Assembly: GCA_003676145.1 (NCBI GenBank)
Contig: NAUB01000021.1
Coordinates: forward strand, 1 to 64,000
DNA: 64,000 nt
From: a gamma proteobacterium symbiont of Stewartia floridana
GTDB taxonomy: Bacteria; Pseudomonadota; Gammaproteobacteria; Chromatiales; Chromatiaceae
Direction of reading: 5' to 3'
Below are positions 9,557 to 19,713 of this stretch, piece by piece. Numbering within the stretch: position 1 is the stretch's first letter; every line of letters starts with the position of its first letter. The translations under genes and the position numbers were made by a program. A model generated the notes under the pieces. That model had not been told where the DNA came from, searched no databases, and saw nothing but the letters and a program-made list of their open reading frames with translations.

Positions 9557-9752
9557 GATGATGATTCGTCGCTCGTCCATCACGCAGCATTTAATTGAAC
9601 ACAGAGTCCATTTTATAAGCTATAAAGTGTAAGAGGGTCGATGCCGAAATTGACCCAGGGGGATTTTTGTCGACCGGCTGACTGGGGTAATCAATCAATG
9701 ACATACTTGGTCATGGGGTTGGGGTCGGCTTGCATTTGTAGGTACTTATTAA

Positions 9753-10934
9753 ATGATTTTCAATGGGTTGTTCGATCTATCTCTACTTGAATATATTCTT
9801 CTGACCTTGGGGCTTACCCATATCACGATTGTTTCGGTGACTGTGTTTCTGCACCGACACCAGGCCCATAAGGCCCTGACGCTGCATCCGCTGGTCAGCC
9901 ATTTTTTCCGCTTCTGGCTCTGGATGACCACCGGTATGGTGACCCGGGAGTGGGTGGCCATACATCGTAAACACCATGCAAAATGCGAAACCGAAAGTGA
10001 CCCGCACAGTCCTCAGACCAGGGGGCTGGGCACCGTGTTATGGCGGGGGGCTGAGCTGTATAAGGCGGAAGCGGCCAATCAGGAGACGTTGGAGCGTTAC
10101 GGTAAAGGCACCCCGGATGACTGGATCGAACGAAAACTCTACCAACCCCACAACTTTTTAGGTATCAGCCTGTTGCTGCTGGTGGAGTTTATTCTGCTGG
10201 GGCCGGCTGGTATCACCATCTGGGCGATACAGATGATCTGGATTCCATTCTGGGCAGCGGGAGTGATCAACGGTATTGGTCACTTCTGGGGCTACCGGAA
10301 TTTTGAGATCCCCAACACCTCCACCAACATCTTTCCCTGGGGCATTCTGATTGGCGGTGAAGAGCTGCACAACAATCACCATGCGTTTGGCAGTTCAGCC
10401 AAGTTGTCCAATCGCTGGTTTGAGTTCGATCTGGGCTGGTTCTATATCAAGCTCTTCTCCTATCTGCGTTTGGCGAAGGTACTCAAGGTGGCCCCCAAAC
10501 GGGCCTTTGTAGCGGAGCGGCCTCAGCTTGACCTGGATGCGATCAAAGCCCTGACCGTGAATCGCCTGCAGCTTTTCAGTGACTATCGTCGACGGGTTTT
10601 GAAGCCGGTGTTCCGTGCCGAGATTCGCCAGGCGGACAAGCCCCTGCGCCGGCTCTATCGGAATGCGCTGCGTCTGGTGCGGCGTGATGCGATGCTGTTG
10701 AGCGATAATGATCGCCAGCAACTGAGGGATATTCTCGATCACAACAGTGCGCTGGACAATGTCTATCAATTCAAAGTGCGGCTACAGAAGATCTGGGAGC
10801 AGCAGGCATCGAGCCATGAGAAGCGACTGGAAGCGCTCAGTCAGTGGTGCGCCCAGGCGGAGGCGAGCGGCGTGGAGGCGTTGCAGGAGTTCGCGGCTTT
10901 TCTGCGTCGCTACAGTATGACGCCGATTCGTTGA
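9753..10934 (+). CDS. Acyl-CoA / fatty acid delta-9 type desaturase
   Basis: Membrane di-iron enzyme that introduces a double bond in acyl chains using O2. The three histidine boxes are HRHQAH (34-39), HRKHH (71-75) and HNNHH (206-210), with hydrophobic segments at about 8-30, 45-62, 135-155 and 155-178. A basic cytosolic tail of about 170 residues follows, as in the about 390-residue Pseudomonas DesB-like enzymes. It stands alone, with no ferredoxin or reductase gene next to it. A repeat element lies downstream. Confidence 0.93.
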   Translation: MIFNGLFDLSLLEYILLTLGLTHITIVSVTVFLHRHQAHKALTLHPLVSHFFRFWLWMTTGMVTREWVAIHRKHHAKCETESDPHSPQTRGLGTVLWRGAELYKAEAANQETLERYGKGTPDDWIERKLYQPHNFLGISLLLLVEFILLGPAGITIWAIQMIWIPFWAAGVINGIGHFWGYRNFEIPNTSTNIFPWGILIGGEELHNNHHAFGSSAKLSNRWFEFDLGWFYIKLFSYLRLAKVLKVAPKRAFVAERPQLDLDAIKALTVNRLQLFSDYRRRVLKPVFRAEIRQADKPLRRLYRNALRLVRRDAMLLSDNDRQQLRDILDHNSALDNVYQFKVRLQKIWEQQASSHEKRLEALSQWCAQAEASGVEALQEFAAFLRRYSMTPIR

Positions 10935-11007
10935 GTGGTTGATTGGCAGCGAATGGGCGCTTATGCATCACCACTAAAGAAATTACTGTTGATAAAGACA
11001 CTTTAGT

Positions 11008-11098
11008 CCGCAAATGAACGCTAATAAACGCAAATAAGAGTCGCAAATAAAAACAGTAGTATTTGCGGTTATTCGCGGTGATTTGCGTTCATTCGCGG
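11008..11098. repeat. Imperfect inverted repeat of the CCGCAAATGAACGC family
   Basis: The left arm (11008-11038) and right arm (11060-11098) are reverse-complementary with mismatches and built from CGCAAAT / ATTCGCGG units. A second, interrupted copy lies at 17193-17352. It lies between convergent genes and may also act as a terminator hairpin for either. Confidence 0.7.
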
Positions 11099-11105
11099 CT
11101 ATCAG

Positions 11106-13988
11106 TTAAAGCTGCTGTATCTTCTCCAACTGAGCCTGCAGGCTCTCCAGCGCTTTACGGCTCTCCGCCAGTTTGTCTCGCTCTTTCTGAACCACCGCTT
11201 CCGGCGCCTTGTCGACAAAGTTGGGATTGGAGAGCTTTTTGTCTGTACGCTCCGCATCGGATTGCAGACGGTTGATCTCCTTTTCCAGTCGCTTAATCTC
11301 TGCGGCCTTGTCGATCAGACCGGCGAGGGGGATCAACACTTTCATCTCACCCACCAGAGCGGTGGCGGATTCCGGCTCCTTGTCCTGCGGGGTCAGAATC
11401 TCGATCGATTCGGTCTTCGCCAGAAAATCGAGAAACGGGCGATGCCGTTCGGCATAGAGTTTGTCACTCTCACTGGTATTCGCCAGCAGCACAGGTACCG
11501 GCTTGCCGGGAGCGATGTTCATCTCACCTTTGATCTTTCGAATCCCAAGGATGAACTGCATCACCCAGGCCATCTCACTTTCAGCATCTTCATCGATCAG
11601 GGAGTGACGCGCAGTCGGGTAGGGCTGATTCATGATAGTTGCCGTTGATTCAGCCGGGGTGTCTCCCTCTGTGGCTGGAATCACACCGGCAATCGGTGCA
11701 ACCCGTTGCCAGATCTCCTCGGTGATGAAGGGCATCACCGGGTGGGTGAGTCGCAGCAGGTTTTCCAGTACCCGTACCAGGGTCCGTCGGGTGCCTCGTT
11801 TCGCCTCGTCGCTGGCCTGCTCATTGTTGAGTACCGGTTTGCAGAGTTCTAGATACCAGTCGCAGTATTCGTTCCAGGTGAACTCATAGATCGCCTGGGC
11901 GGCATGATCGAAGCGGTAACCGTCGATGGCATCGGCCACCGCCTGTTTGGTCTTCTGCAGGCGCGACAGGATCCAACGGTCCGCCAGGGAGCGCTGCAGG
12001 CCACCATTCGCCGCTGAGTGTCCAGGCTTGATTTCGCCGATCGCGCAATCCTCTCCTTGCACATTCATCATCACGTAACGGGCGGCATTCCACAGCTTGT
12101 TGCAGAAGTTGCGATAGCCCTCGATGCGTCCCATATCCAGCTTGATGTCACGGCCGGTGGCAGCCAGCGCGGCAAAGGTGAAACGCATTGCATCCGTACC
12201 GAAGGCAGGGATACCGTCGGGCAGACTTCTGCGGGTCATTTTTTCGATCTTTTGCGCCAGGTGAGGCTGCATCATTCCGCTGGTACGCTTGCTCACCAGG
12301 GATTCCAGATCGATGCCGTCGATAACGTCGATGGGATCGAGCACATTGCCCTTCGACTTGGACATCTTGTTGCCTTCACCATCCCTCACCAGGCCATGCA
12401 CATAGACCTCCTTGAAGGGAACGTCGTCCATGAACTTGAGGCCCATCATGATCATTCGGGCTACCCAGAAGAAGATGATGTCGAAACCGGTGACCAGTAC
12501 GTTGGTCGGGTAGAAATCCTTCAGCCGCTCGGTCTGTTCCGGCCATCCCAGGGTGGAGAAGGGCCACAGGGCTGAGCTGAACCAGGTATCGAGCACATCC
12601 TCGTCCTGTCGCAGCAGATAGTCATCCGCCAGATTGTGCTTGCTTCTCACCTCCGCTTCGGAGCGACCCACATAGACATTGCCCTCGTCGTCGTACCAGG
12701 CGGGAATCCGGTGTCCCCACCAGATCTGGCGGCTGATGCACCAGTCCTGGATATTGCGCATCCACTCGTAGTAGGTGTTTTTCCAGTTGTCCGGGACGAA
12801 ACGGATTTTACCGCTCTCCACCGCCTCGATGGCCGGTTTCGCCAGGGGGGCGATCTTCACATACCACTGATCGGTAAGGAAGGGTTCGATGACCGCGCCG
12901 GAACGGTCTCCTCTGGGGACCATCAGCTTGTGATCCTCGATCTTCTCCAGCAATCCCTGCTCCTGCAGGTCGGCCACCATCAGTTTTCTCGCCTCGTAGC
13001 GATCCAGGCCCACATATTTCTGCGGCAGCAGACTGCCTTCCTCCGCTTCATTGTCGCGGATTGCCGCATCGATGGTGAAGATATTGATCAGACCACCGTG
13101 GATCTGTTCGCTGATGTTGATCTCGTCCCGGTGACGCTGCCAGACCGCATAGTCGTTGAAATCGTGGGCCGGTGTGATCTTCACGCAGCCGGTACCGAAT
13201 TCGGGATCGACATGCTCTTCGTCGGCGATGATCGGGATGCGGCGGCCGGTCAGCGGCAGCTCCAGCAACTCACCGATCATATGTTTATAGCGTTCGTCGC
13301 TCGGATTAACCGCGACCGCACAGTCACCCAGCATGGTCTCCGGACGGGTGGTGGCGACGATCAGATGCCCCTGACCGTTGGTCAGCGGGTAGCGCATATG
13401 CCACATGTGGCCGTTCTCCTCTTCGGAGAGCACCTCCAGGTCGGAGACCGCGGTGTGCAGCTTGGGATCCCAGTTGACCAGCCGCTTGCCCCGATAGATC
13501 AGTCCCTCTTCGTAGAGTCGGACAAACACCTCTTTGACCGCATCGGAGAGTCCGTCGTCCATGGTGAAGCGCTCATGCTGCCAGTCCAGGGATGAGCCCA
13601 GTCGGCGCAGTTGCCGGGTGATATTGCCACCGGACTCATGCTTCCACTCCCAGATCCTTTCGATGAATTTCTCCCGTCCCAGGTCGTGGCGCTTTTTCTG
13701 TTCCATTTCCAGCTGGCGCTCCACCACCATCTGGGTGGCGATACCGGCATGGTCGGTGCCAGGCTGCCAGAGTGTCTGGTCCCCTTTCATCCGGTGATAG
13801 CGGATCAGGGTGTCCATGATGGTGTTATTGAACCCATGCCCCATGTGCAGGCTGCCGGTGACGTTGGGTGGCGGAATCATGATGCAGTAACTGTCACCGT
13901 CTGTTTTGGTCGGTGCGAAATATCCGCGCTCCTCCCAGGTCTGATACCAGCTTTGCTCAATGGCGTGTGGATTATAGGTTTTTTCCAT
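11106..13988 (-). CDS. valS: Valyl-tRNA synthetase
   Basis: Class I aminoacyl-tRNA synthetase charging tRNA-Val in the cytosol. The 960-residue length is usual. The HIGH-type motif (LHMGHG) is at 47-52 and KMSKSKGN at 541-548, separated by the editing domain. The C-terminal 70 residues form the tRNA-binding coiled coil ([18 protein letters not shown] region). The gene is monocistronic, convergent with the desaturase gene, and separated from it by the repeat at 11008-11098. Confidence 0.99.
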   Translation of the reverse strand: MEKTYNPHAIEQSWYQTWEERGYFAPTKTDGDSYCIMIPPPNVTGSLHMGHGFNNTIMDTLIRYHRMKGDQTLWQPGTDHAGIATQMVVERQLEMEQKKRHDLGREKFIERIWEWKHESGGNITRQLRRLGSSLDWQHERFTMDDGLSDAVKEVFVRLYEEGLIYRGKRLVNWDPKLHTAVSDLEVLSEEENGHMWHMRYPLTNGQGHLIVATTRPETMLGDCAVAVNPSDERYKHMIGELLELPLTGRRIPIIADEEHVDPEFGTGCVKITPAHDFNDYAVWQRHRDEINISEQIHGGLINIFTIDAAIRDNEAEEGSLLPQKYVGLDRYEARKLMVADLQEQGLLEKIEDHKLMVPRGDRSGAVIEPFLTDQWYVKIAPLAKPAIEAVESGKIRFVPDNWKNTYYEWMRNIQDWCISRQIWWGHRIPAWYDDEGNVYVGRSEAEVRSKHNLADDYLLRQDEDVLDTWFSSALWPFSTLGWPEQTERLKDFYPTNVLVTGFDIIFFWVARMIMMGLKFMDDVPFKEVYVHGLVRDGEGNKMSKSKGNVLDPIDVIDGIDLESLVSKRTSGMMQPHLAQKIEKMTRRSLPDGIPAFGTDAMRFTFAALAATGRDIKLDMGRIEGYRNFCNKLWNAARYVMMNVQGEDCAIGEIKPGHSAANGGLQRSLADRWILSRLQKTKQAVADAIDGYRFDHAAQAIYEFTWNEYCDWYLELCKPVLNNEQASDEAKRGTRRTLVRVLENLLRLTHPVMPFITEEIWQRVAPIAGVIPATEGDTPAESTATIMNQPYPTARHSLIDEDAESEMAWVMQFILGIRKIKGEMNIAPGKPVPVLLANTSESDKLYAERHRPFLDFLAKTESIEILTPQDKEPESATALVGEMKVLIPLAGLIDKAAEIKRLEKEINRLQSDAERTDKKLSNPNFVDKAPEAVVQKERDKLAESRKALESLQAQLEKIQQL

Positions 13989-14046
13989 GGATCTATTTAA
14001 TGGTCTAGCAACAAAAAAGGAGTATTATAACCTGCTTGAACACCGG

Positions 14047-14122
14047 TCTGTTAACACTAATCCAAACTGTTTGTGTTGTCCCGGATAAATATTCCAGCAG
14101 CACCGATTGGATCAGCGCTAAC
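14047..14122. repeat. Imperfect inverted repeat between valS and ppdK
   Basis: CTGTTAACACTAATCCAA near 14048 and TTGGATCAGCGCTAACAG near 14105 are imperfect reverse complements about 35 bases apart. Both match the end of repeat copy A (around 121-145). The element sits in the 274-base divergent promoter region of valS and ppdK, which otherwise shows nothing I can assign beyond the ppdK ribosome site AAGGGGAG at about 14245. Confidence 0.5.
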
Positions 14123-14262
14123 AGTCCCCACGGCAGATGATGCAATCTGGCTGCGACGAGAAGGACCGGAGAGGGTGGTCTTTTTCATCGCGCTGATCAA
14201 AGCTTCACAACAGACCTGAACACTATTAGGCGACTATAAAAACGAAGGGGAGAAGCGACACC

Positions 14263-17043
14263 ATGAGTACTTCACGACATGTCTTTGCATTCGATAAGGG
14301 TGACGGAAAGGACAAGAAACTGCTCGGGGGCAAGGGTGCAAACCTTTGTGAAATGACCCAGTTCGGCTTGAATGTGCCACCGGGTTTCGTCATCAGTACG
14401 GAAGCCTGTCTCGACTATCTGGCAACCGAAAACAAAGCGTTGCCCACCGAACTGATGGAGGATGTTCGTACTCATATGCAGCAGGTGGAGGCGTCCACCG
14501 GCAAGGGTTTCGGTGATCCGGCCAATCCGCTGCTGGTCTCAGTGCGTTCCGGTTCCGCCATGTCGATGCCCGGAATGATGGATACCATCCTCAATCTGGG
14601 GCTGAACAGCAAAACCCTGCAGGGGGTCATCGAACAGACCGGTGATTCTCGATTTGGTTACGATGCCTATCGTCGCTTCATCCAGTTGTTCGGCAAGGTT
14701 GCCCTGGGGGTTCCCGATGAAGCCTTCGATGAGGAGTTCGAAGCGGTCAAGCAGAATGCCCATGTGAATGAGGATGTGGGCCTCTCCGCGGATGATCTTA
14801 AGGAGATCAGCGAGCGATTTCTGACCGTGTTCGAACAGCAGACCGGGCGGCCTTTCCCGGAAGATCCCTACGAGCAGTTGGAGATCGCCATCAAAGCGGT
14901 GTTCGGCTCCTGGATGGGCAAACGGGCGGTGGACTATCGCCGCCAGTTCAACATCACGCCCGATATGGCCAACGGTACGGCGGTCAATGTCTGCACCATG
15001 GTGTTCGGCAATCGGGGTAACGATTCGGCTACCGGGGTAGCTTTTACCCGTAATCCAGGTACCGGTGAGAACAAGTTGTTCGGTGAATATCTGGTCAATG
15101 CTCAGGGAGAGGATGTGGTGGCTGGTATCCGCACCCCCAAGCCAATTGCCCGTCTGGCCGACGAGATGCCGGAGATGGCTTCCCAGTTGGAGACTTTGCG
15201 ACAGAAGCTCGAGGAGCACTACAAAGAGGTGCAGGACTTCGAATTCACCATCGAACAGGGCACACTCTACTGTCTGCAGACCCGCAACGGTAAGATGAAT
15301 GCCACCGCCATGGTGCGCACCTCGGTGGAGATGGTGGAAGAGGAGCTGATCAGCCGGGAACAGGCCCTGCTGCGCATAGATCCCGCCTATCTGGAGCAGA
15401 TGCTCTATCCCCGATTGAACAATGTGGTGAAGGCCGAGCCGGTCGCCCAGGGGTTGCCCGCATCACCCGGCGCCGCCAGTGGTGTGGCGGTATTCGATGC
15501 GGACCGGGCTGAGATGATGGGTAATGATCAGGGACAGCAGGTGATCCTGTTGCGCGAGGAGACCAAGCCGGAAGATATCCATGGTTTTTTTGCTTCGGAG
15601 GGTATTCTCACCAGTCGTGGCGGCAAGACCTCTCATGCGGCGGTCGTCGCCCGGGGTATGGGTAAGCCCTGTGTGGCAGGCGCCGAGGGCATCAGTGTGG
15701 ATGTGCAGAGACGCGAGGCGATTGCCAAGGGGACGGTGATTCGAGAGGGTGACATGATCACCATCGATGGCAGCAGCGGCAATGTCTATCTGGGTAAGAT
15801 TCCCATGGTGGAACCCGATTTTACCGAGGAGTTGAATCGTCTGTTGCGCTGGGCCGATGAGGTTGCCTACCTGCGGGTGATGACCAACGCGGACACCCCA
15901 ACCGATGCCAAGCGCGCGCTCAAATATGGTGCCATGGGGATCGGGCTCTGTCGCACCGAACGCATGTTCAATGCGGTGGACAGACTGCCGGTGGTGATCG
16001 AGATGATCGTGGCGGAAACTCCGGAACAGCGTCAGGCGGCGCTGGACAAACTGCTGCCCATGCAGCGGGGCGATTTCAAATCGATCCTCGAGGTGATGTC
16101 ACCCAGGCCGGTGACCATCCGACTGTTGGACCCACCGATTCATGAGTTTCTGCCGACTGAACAGCAGTTGCTGCTCGATCTGGAGGAGTTGCAGCATCTG
16201 CGGAATTCTGTACGGGGGATGAACGTCCTGGCCGGCAGTATGATGTTGCTGCAGGATCCGGAGAATGCCAAACAGGAGGCTGATTCACTGCGCCATATGG
16301 TGGATGAGACTCTGGTTGAACAGGCGATCGAGAAAAAGGAGACCATGCTGCGCAAGGTAAGAGCCCTGACGGAGACCAATCCGATGCTGGGACATCGTGG
16401 TGTGAGGCTTGGCATCACCTTTCCGGAGATCTATGGGATGCAGATCCGCGCCATTCTGGAAGCGGCTGCCGAGTGTGCCGCCAAGGACCTGGAAGTGCAT
16501 CCGCAAATGATGGTGCCCCAGGTGTGTACGGTTGAAGAGTTGAAGAAGGTGCGCGAGATGGTGGATGAGATTCGCGCCGATGTGGAGGAGAAATCCGGAC
16601 ATAAGCTCAACTTCCGTTTCGGCACCATGATCGAGGTGGTACGGGCCTGTATGCGGGCCGACTCACTGGCGGAAGAGGCGGAGTTCTTCTCATTCGGCAC
16701 CAATGACCTGACTCAGGCCACCTTCTCATTCTCCAGGGAGGATGCGGAGAACAAATTCCTGCCGATGTACAACCAGAACGACATTTTGAAGGACAACCCT
16801 TTTGAGGTGCTGGATGAGAAAGGTGTTGGCAAACTGATGAAGCTGGCTGTGGAGTGGGGGCGTCAGAACAAGAAGGAGCTGAGTGTGGGGATTTGCGGTG
16901 AACACGGCGGACACCCCAGCTCCATCGAGTTTTGTCACCGGGCCGGTCTCAACTATGTCTCCTGTTCGGCGCCTCGTGTGCCGGTTGCCCGTCTGGCTGC
17001 CGCGCATGCCAGTCTGCTGAATGGATCAGACAATACGAAATAG
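14263..17043 (+). CDS. ppdK: Pyruvate, phosphate dikinase
   Basis: Interconverts pyruvate + ATP + Pi and PEP + AMP + PPi, supporting gluconeogenesis or PPi-linked glycolysis. The 926-residue protein has an N-terminal ATP-grasp domain starting at GGKGANLCEM. The swivelling phospho-His domain has SRGGKTSHAAVVARGMG with catalytic His458 and the regulatory Thr two residues before it. The C-terminal PEP-binding barrel ends in GICGEHGGHPSS and SCSAPRVPVARL. I see no PPDK regulatory protein gene here. An AAGGGGAG site precedes the ATG. Confidence 0.97.
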   Translation: MSTSRHVFAFDKGDGKDKKLLGGKGANLCEMTQFGLNVPPGFVISTEACLDYLATENKALPTELMEDVRTHMQQVEASTGKGFGDPANPLLVSVRSGSAMSMPGMMDTILNLGLNSKTLQGVIEQTGDSRFGYDAYRRFIQLFGKVALGVPDEAFDEEFEAVKQNAHVNEDVGLSADDLKEISERFLTVFEQQTGRPFPEDPYEQLEIAIKAVFGSWMGKRAVDYRRQFNITPDMANGTAVNVCTMVFGNRGNDSATGVAFTRNPGTGENKLFGEYLVNAQGEDVVAGIRTPKPIARLADEMPEMASQLETLRQKLEEHYKEVQDFEFTIEQGTLYCLQTRNGKMNATAMVRTSVEMVEEELISREQALLRIDPAYLEQMLYPRLNNVVKAEPVAQGLPASPGAASGVAVFDADRAEMMGNDQGQQVILLREETKPEDIHGFFASEGILTSRGGKTSHAAVVARGMGKPCVAGAEGISVDVQRREAIAKGTVIREGDMITIDGSSGNVYLGKIPMVEPDFTEELNRLLRWADEVAYLRVMTNADTPTDAKRALKYGAMGIGLCRTERMFNAVDRLPVVIEMIVAETPEQRQAALDKLLPMQRGDFKSILEVMSPRPVTIRLLDPPIHEFLPTEQQLLLDLEELQHLRNSVRGMNVLAGSMMLLQDPENAKQEADSLRHMVDETLVEQAIEKKETMLRKVRALTETNPMLGHRGVRLGITFPEIYGMQIRAILEAAAECAAKDLEVHPQMMVPQVCTVEELKKVREMVDEIRADVEEKSGHKLNFRFGTMIEVVRACMRADSLAEEAEFFSFGTNDLTQATFSFSREDAENKFLPMYNQNDILKDNPFEVLDEKGVGKLMKLAVEWGRQNKKELSVGICGEHGGHPSSIEFCHRAGLNYVSCSAPRVPVARLAAAHASLLNGSDNTK

Positions 17044-17498
17044 AACCGACGACGCCAATAACTTTTCCGGGTTGTGGCGAATACTCACGGCTGTCCGGAA
17101 AAATCAATGTGACGGTGTTTAGTCAAAGTGTATTTGGTGGGGCTATGCCCCACCAAATTGGGTTTAAGCTGGCACCATTCAGATCATTGATTCCGCAAAT
17201 GAACGCAAAGCACCGCAAGACGTGCGCAACAGGACTTGTAATCATCTCCTGGCTTAAAAACTGTTTTTTCTGTAATCAACCGTTCCGGCATTCACCAGGA
17301 TGATGAGGGCTTAATCGACAGGCCCGGCTAATTGATTGGCGTCCATTCGCGGCCTGAAAGAAACTCTAACCTTCTACTCGTCCGTCACCCATGGTTCTCA
17401 ACATATCGATGGTTTTGCCTCAGATAGGGTCTGAATCCATCTGCTAGGATAGAGCGTAGTTCAATAACAAAAAGTAAATTTGATAAGGAATTTATTCC
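17044..17498. other. Repeat-rich 455-base intergenic region
   Basis: No credible gene. It contains the perfect hairpin at 17132-17158 and an interrupted copy of the CCGCAAATGAACGC inverted repeat (arms near 17193-17219 and 17337-17352). It precedes the VTT/oxidoreductase gene, whose ribosome site is AAGGAA at about 17484. Confidence 0.6.
17132..17158. terminator. Strong perfect hairpin after ppdK
   Basis: ATTTGGTGGGGC-TAT-GCCCCACCAAAT is a 12-bp perfect stem with a 3-base loop, 90 bases past the ppdK stop. It has only a weak T-run (TTGGGTTT), so it is either a terminator or RNA 3'-end stabiliser, or a repeat. Confidence 0.5.
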
Positions 17499-19634
17499 AT
17501 GAACTCACGCAAGCTTATTCTTCTGTCGGTTATCGTGATTGCCGTCATTCTGTTTTTCGCTTTCGACCTTGACCGATACCTGACCCTCGATTACTTAAAA
17601 TCCCAGCGGGATGCAATCATCGCCTGGAAGGATGCACAACCGCTTCTGGCCAGTGTCAGCTTCTTTGTGGTCTATGTTGCGGTGACCGCGCTGTCACTGC
17701 CCGGTGCTGCGATTATGACCCTGGCCGTGGGTGCGGTGTTCGGTTTCGTCTGGGGACTGATCCTGGTCTCCTTTGCCTCCTCCATCGGTGCCACCCTGGC
17801 ATTTCTGATCGCCCGGTTCCTGTTACGGGATACGGTTCAGTCCAGATATGGGGATCGTCTCAAAGCGATCAATGAAGGGGTCGAAAAGGATGGTGCTTTC
17901 TATCTCTTCACACTGCGCCTGGTGCCCATATTTCCATTTTTTGTGATCAACCTGTTGATGGCATTGACCCCATTGGGTACCTGGACATTTTACTGGGTCA
18001 GTCAGTTCGGTATGTTGGCCGGTACCATTGTCTATGTGAATGCAGGTACTCAGTTGGCCACGCTGGAGAGTGCTTCCGGCATACTCTCGCCGGCACTGAT
18101 TGGCTCGTTTGTGCTACTGGGACTGTTTCCACTGCTGGCAAAAAAGGCGGTTGCCATGATTAAACAGAGAAAAGCCCTGAAAGGGTGGCAGCGACCAACG
18201 GATTTCGATCGCAACCTGGTGGTTATTGGCGGCGGCTCAGCAGGTCTGGTCTCTGCCTATATCGCAGCGGCTGTAAAGTCCAAGGTTACCTTGATCGAGA
18301 AGCATAAGATGGGGGGAGATTGTCTCAACACAGGCTGTGTGCCCTCGAAGGCGCTGATTCGCAGCTCCCGTATTCTCAATCAATCCCGACGAGCTCAGGA
18401 GTGGGGCTTCGATGCAATCGATGTGAAGTATGATTTCAGTGAGATCATGCAGCGGGTCCAGCGGGTGGTCAAACAGGTGGAGCCTCACGACTCTGTGGAT
18501 CGCTATACCGGCCTGGGTGTGGATGTGGTCGAGGGTGAGGCAAAGATCACCTCACCCTACAGTGTGGAAGTGAACGGCATCGAATTCAGAACGCCGAATA
18601 TCATCGTTGCCACGGGGGCCAGACCCTTTGTACCGCCGATCAAGGGAATCGAGAGGATTGACTATCTTACTTCCGACAATCTGTGGCAGTTGAGGGAGAA
18701 GCCGGAACGCCTGCTGGTGTTGGGCGGAGGTCCGATTGGCTGTGAGCTGTCACAGGCGTTTGCCAGATTCGGCAGTCAGGTGACCATCGTCGAGATGATG
18801 CCGCGATTGATGATCAGGGAGGATGAAGATGTGGCCGAACTGGTGGCTGAACGTTTTCGGCAAGAGGGTATTCAGCTGTTGGTCGGTCATAAGGCGGTGG
18901 AGTTTTTCAAGGAGGACCGGGAACAGGTCTTGATCTGTGACCATGATGGAGAGCAGGTGGAAGTGGCTTTCGATCAGGTGTTGGTCGCGGTAGGGCGAAA
19001 ACCCAATACAACCGGGTTTGGTCTGGAAGAGCTGGGCGTTGCTCTCAACCCCAACGGAACCCTGGCAACCGATGAGTATCTGCAGACCTCGATTCCCACC
19101 ATCTACGCCTGTGGTGATGTGGCTGGTCCCTATCAATTCACCCATACCGCAGCACATCAGGCCTGGTATGCCGCCGTGAACAGCCTGTTCGGCCTGTTTC
19201 GCCGCTTCAAAGTGGACTATTCGGTGATCCCGTTTGCCACTTTTACCGATCCGGAAGTGGCCCGGGTGGGGCTGAACGAGTTGGAGGCCCAGCAACAGGG
19301 CATCGACTACGAAGTGACCCGCTTCGATCTTGCTGAACTGGATCGTGCAATTGCTGAAGGGGAGGCACACGGTATGGTCAAGGTACTGACACCGCCCGGA
19401 AAAGACCGGGTGCTGGGCGCCACCATCGTGGGGGAGAACGCGGGTGAACTGATCGGAGAATTCACCTCCGCCATGAAGCACGGTTTCGGCCTGAACAAGA
19501 TACTCGGCACCATCCATATCTACCCAACCCTGTTCGAGGCCAACAAGTATGCCGCCGGATCATGGAAGCGCGCCCACAAACCGGAGGGGTTACTGGCCTG
19601 GGTGGAGCGGTTTCATGACTGGCGCAGAGGTTGA
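17499..19634 (+). CDS. VTT-domain membrane protein fused to flavin disulfide oxidoreductase
   Basis: A two-part protein of 711 residues. Residues 1-230 are a TVP38/TMEM64 (VTT, DedA-like) membrane domain with about six spans and a GAVFGFVWG loop. From about 237 (NLVVIGGGSAG) it is a pyridine-nucleotide disulfide oxidoreductase, like mercuric reductase or lipoamide dehydrogenase, with redox pair Cys275/Cys280 in GGDCLNTGCVPSK, a second Rossmann GGGPIGCELSQAF, and the FAD motif YACGDVAG. The C-terminal helix reads HIYPTLFE where lipoamide dehydrogenase has HAHPT. There is no N-terminal HMA domain or C-terminal vicinal Cys pair, so Hg reduction is unlikely. The substrate is unknown; such fusions occur elsewhere in proteobacteria. 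Confidence 0.92.
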   Translation: MNSRKLILLSVIVIAVILFFAFDLDRYLTLDYLKSQRDAIIAWKDAQPLLASVSFFVVYVAVTALSLPGAAIMTLAVGAVFGFVWGLILVSFASSIGATLAFLIARFLLRDTVQSRYGDRLKAINEGVEKDGAFYLFTLRLVPIFPFFVINLLMALTPLGTWTFYWVSQFGMLAGTIVYVNAGTQLATLESASGILSPALIGSFVLLGLFPLLAKKAVAMIKQRKALKGWQRPTDFDRNLVVIGGGSAGLVSAYIAAAVKSKVTLIEKHKMGGDCLNTGCVPSKALIRSSRILNQSRRAQEWGFDAIDVKYDFSEIMQRVQRVVKQVEPHDSVDRYTGLGVDVVEGEAKITSPYSVEVNGIEFRTPNIIVATGARPFVPPIKGIERIDYLTSDNLWQLREKPERLLVLGGGPIGCELSQAFARFGSQVTIVEMMPRLMIREDEDVAELVAERFRQEGIQLLVGHKAVEFFKEDREQVLICDHDGEQVEVAFDQVLVAVGRKPNTTGFGLEELGVALNPNGTLATDEYLQTSIPTIYACGDVAGPYQFTHTAAHQAWYAAVNSLFGLFRRFKVDYSVIPFATFTDPEVARVGLNELEAQQQGIDYEVTRFDLAELDRAIAEGEAHGMVKVLTPPGKDRVLGATIVGENAGELIGEFTSAMKHGFGLNKILGTIHIYPTLFEANKYAAGSWKRAHKPEGLLAWVERFHDWRRG

Positions 19635-19666
19635 ACGAGTTCTCTGACGGCGTGTGAACTGTGATA

Positions 19667-19695
19667 TTCTGTCGGCTCCCGATTCGTCGACAGAA
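19667..19695. terminator. Inverted repeat downstream of the VTT/oxidoreductase gene
   Basis: TTCTGTCG and CGACAGAA are perfect 8-base arms separated by 13 bases, directly ahead of the next gene. No T-run follows. It may be a weak terminator or a protein-binding site for the gene at 19714. Confidence 0.3.
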
Positions 19696-19713
19696 CCCTG
19701 ATGAGGTGAAACC

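Noticed and set aside
12636-13595. 319-codon ORF opposite valS
   Set aside because: It lies entirely antisense to the well-supported valS gene and has no domain; a codon-bias shadow.
18750-19517. 255-codon ORF opposite the oxidoreductase gene
   Set aside because: Antisense shadow of a conserved gene with no own motif or ribosome site.
17499-19634. Annotation as mercuric reductase (merA)
   Set aside because: No HMA domain or C-terminal Cys pair, a fused VTT domain, and no mer genes nearby.
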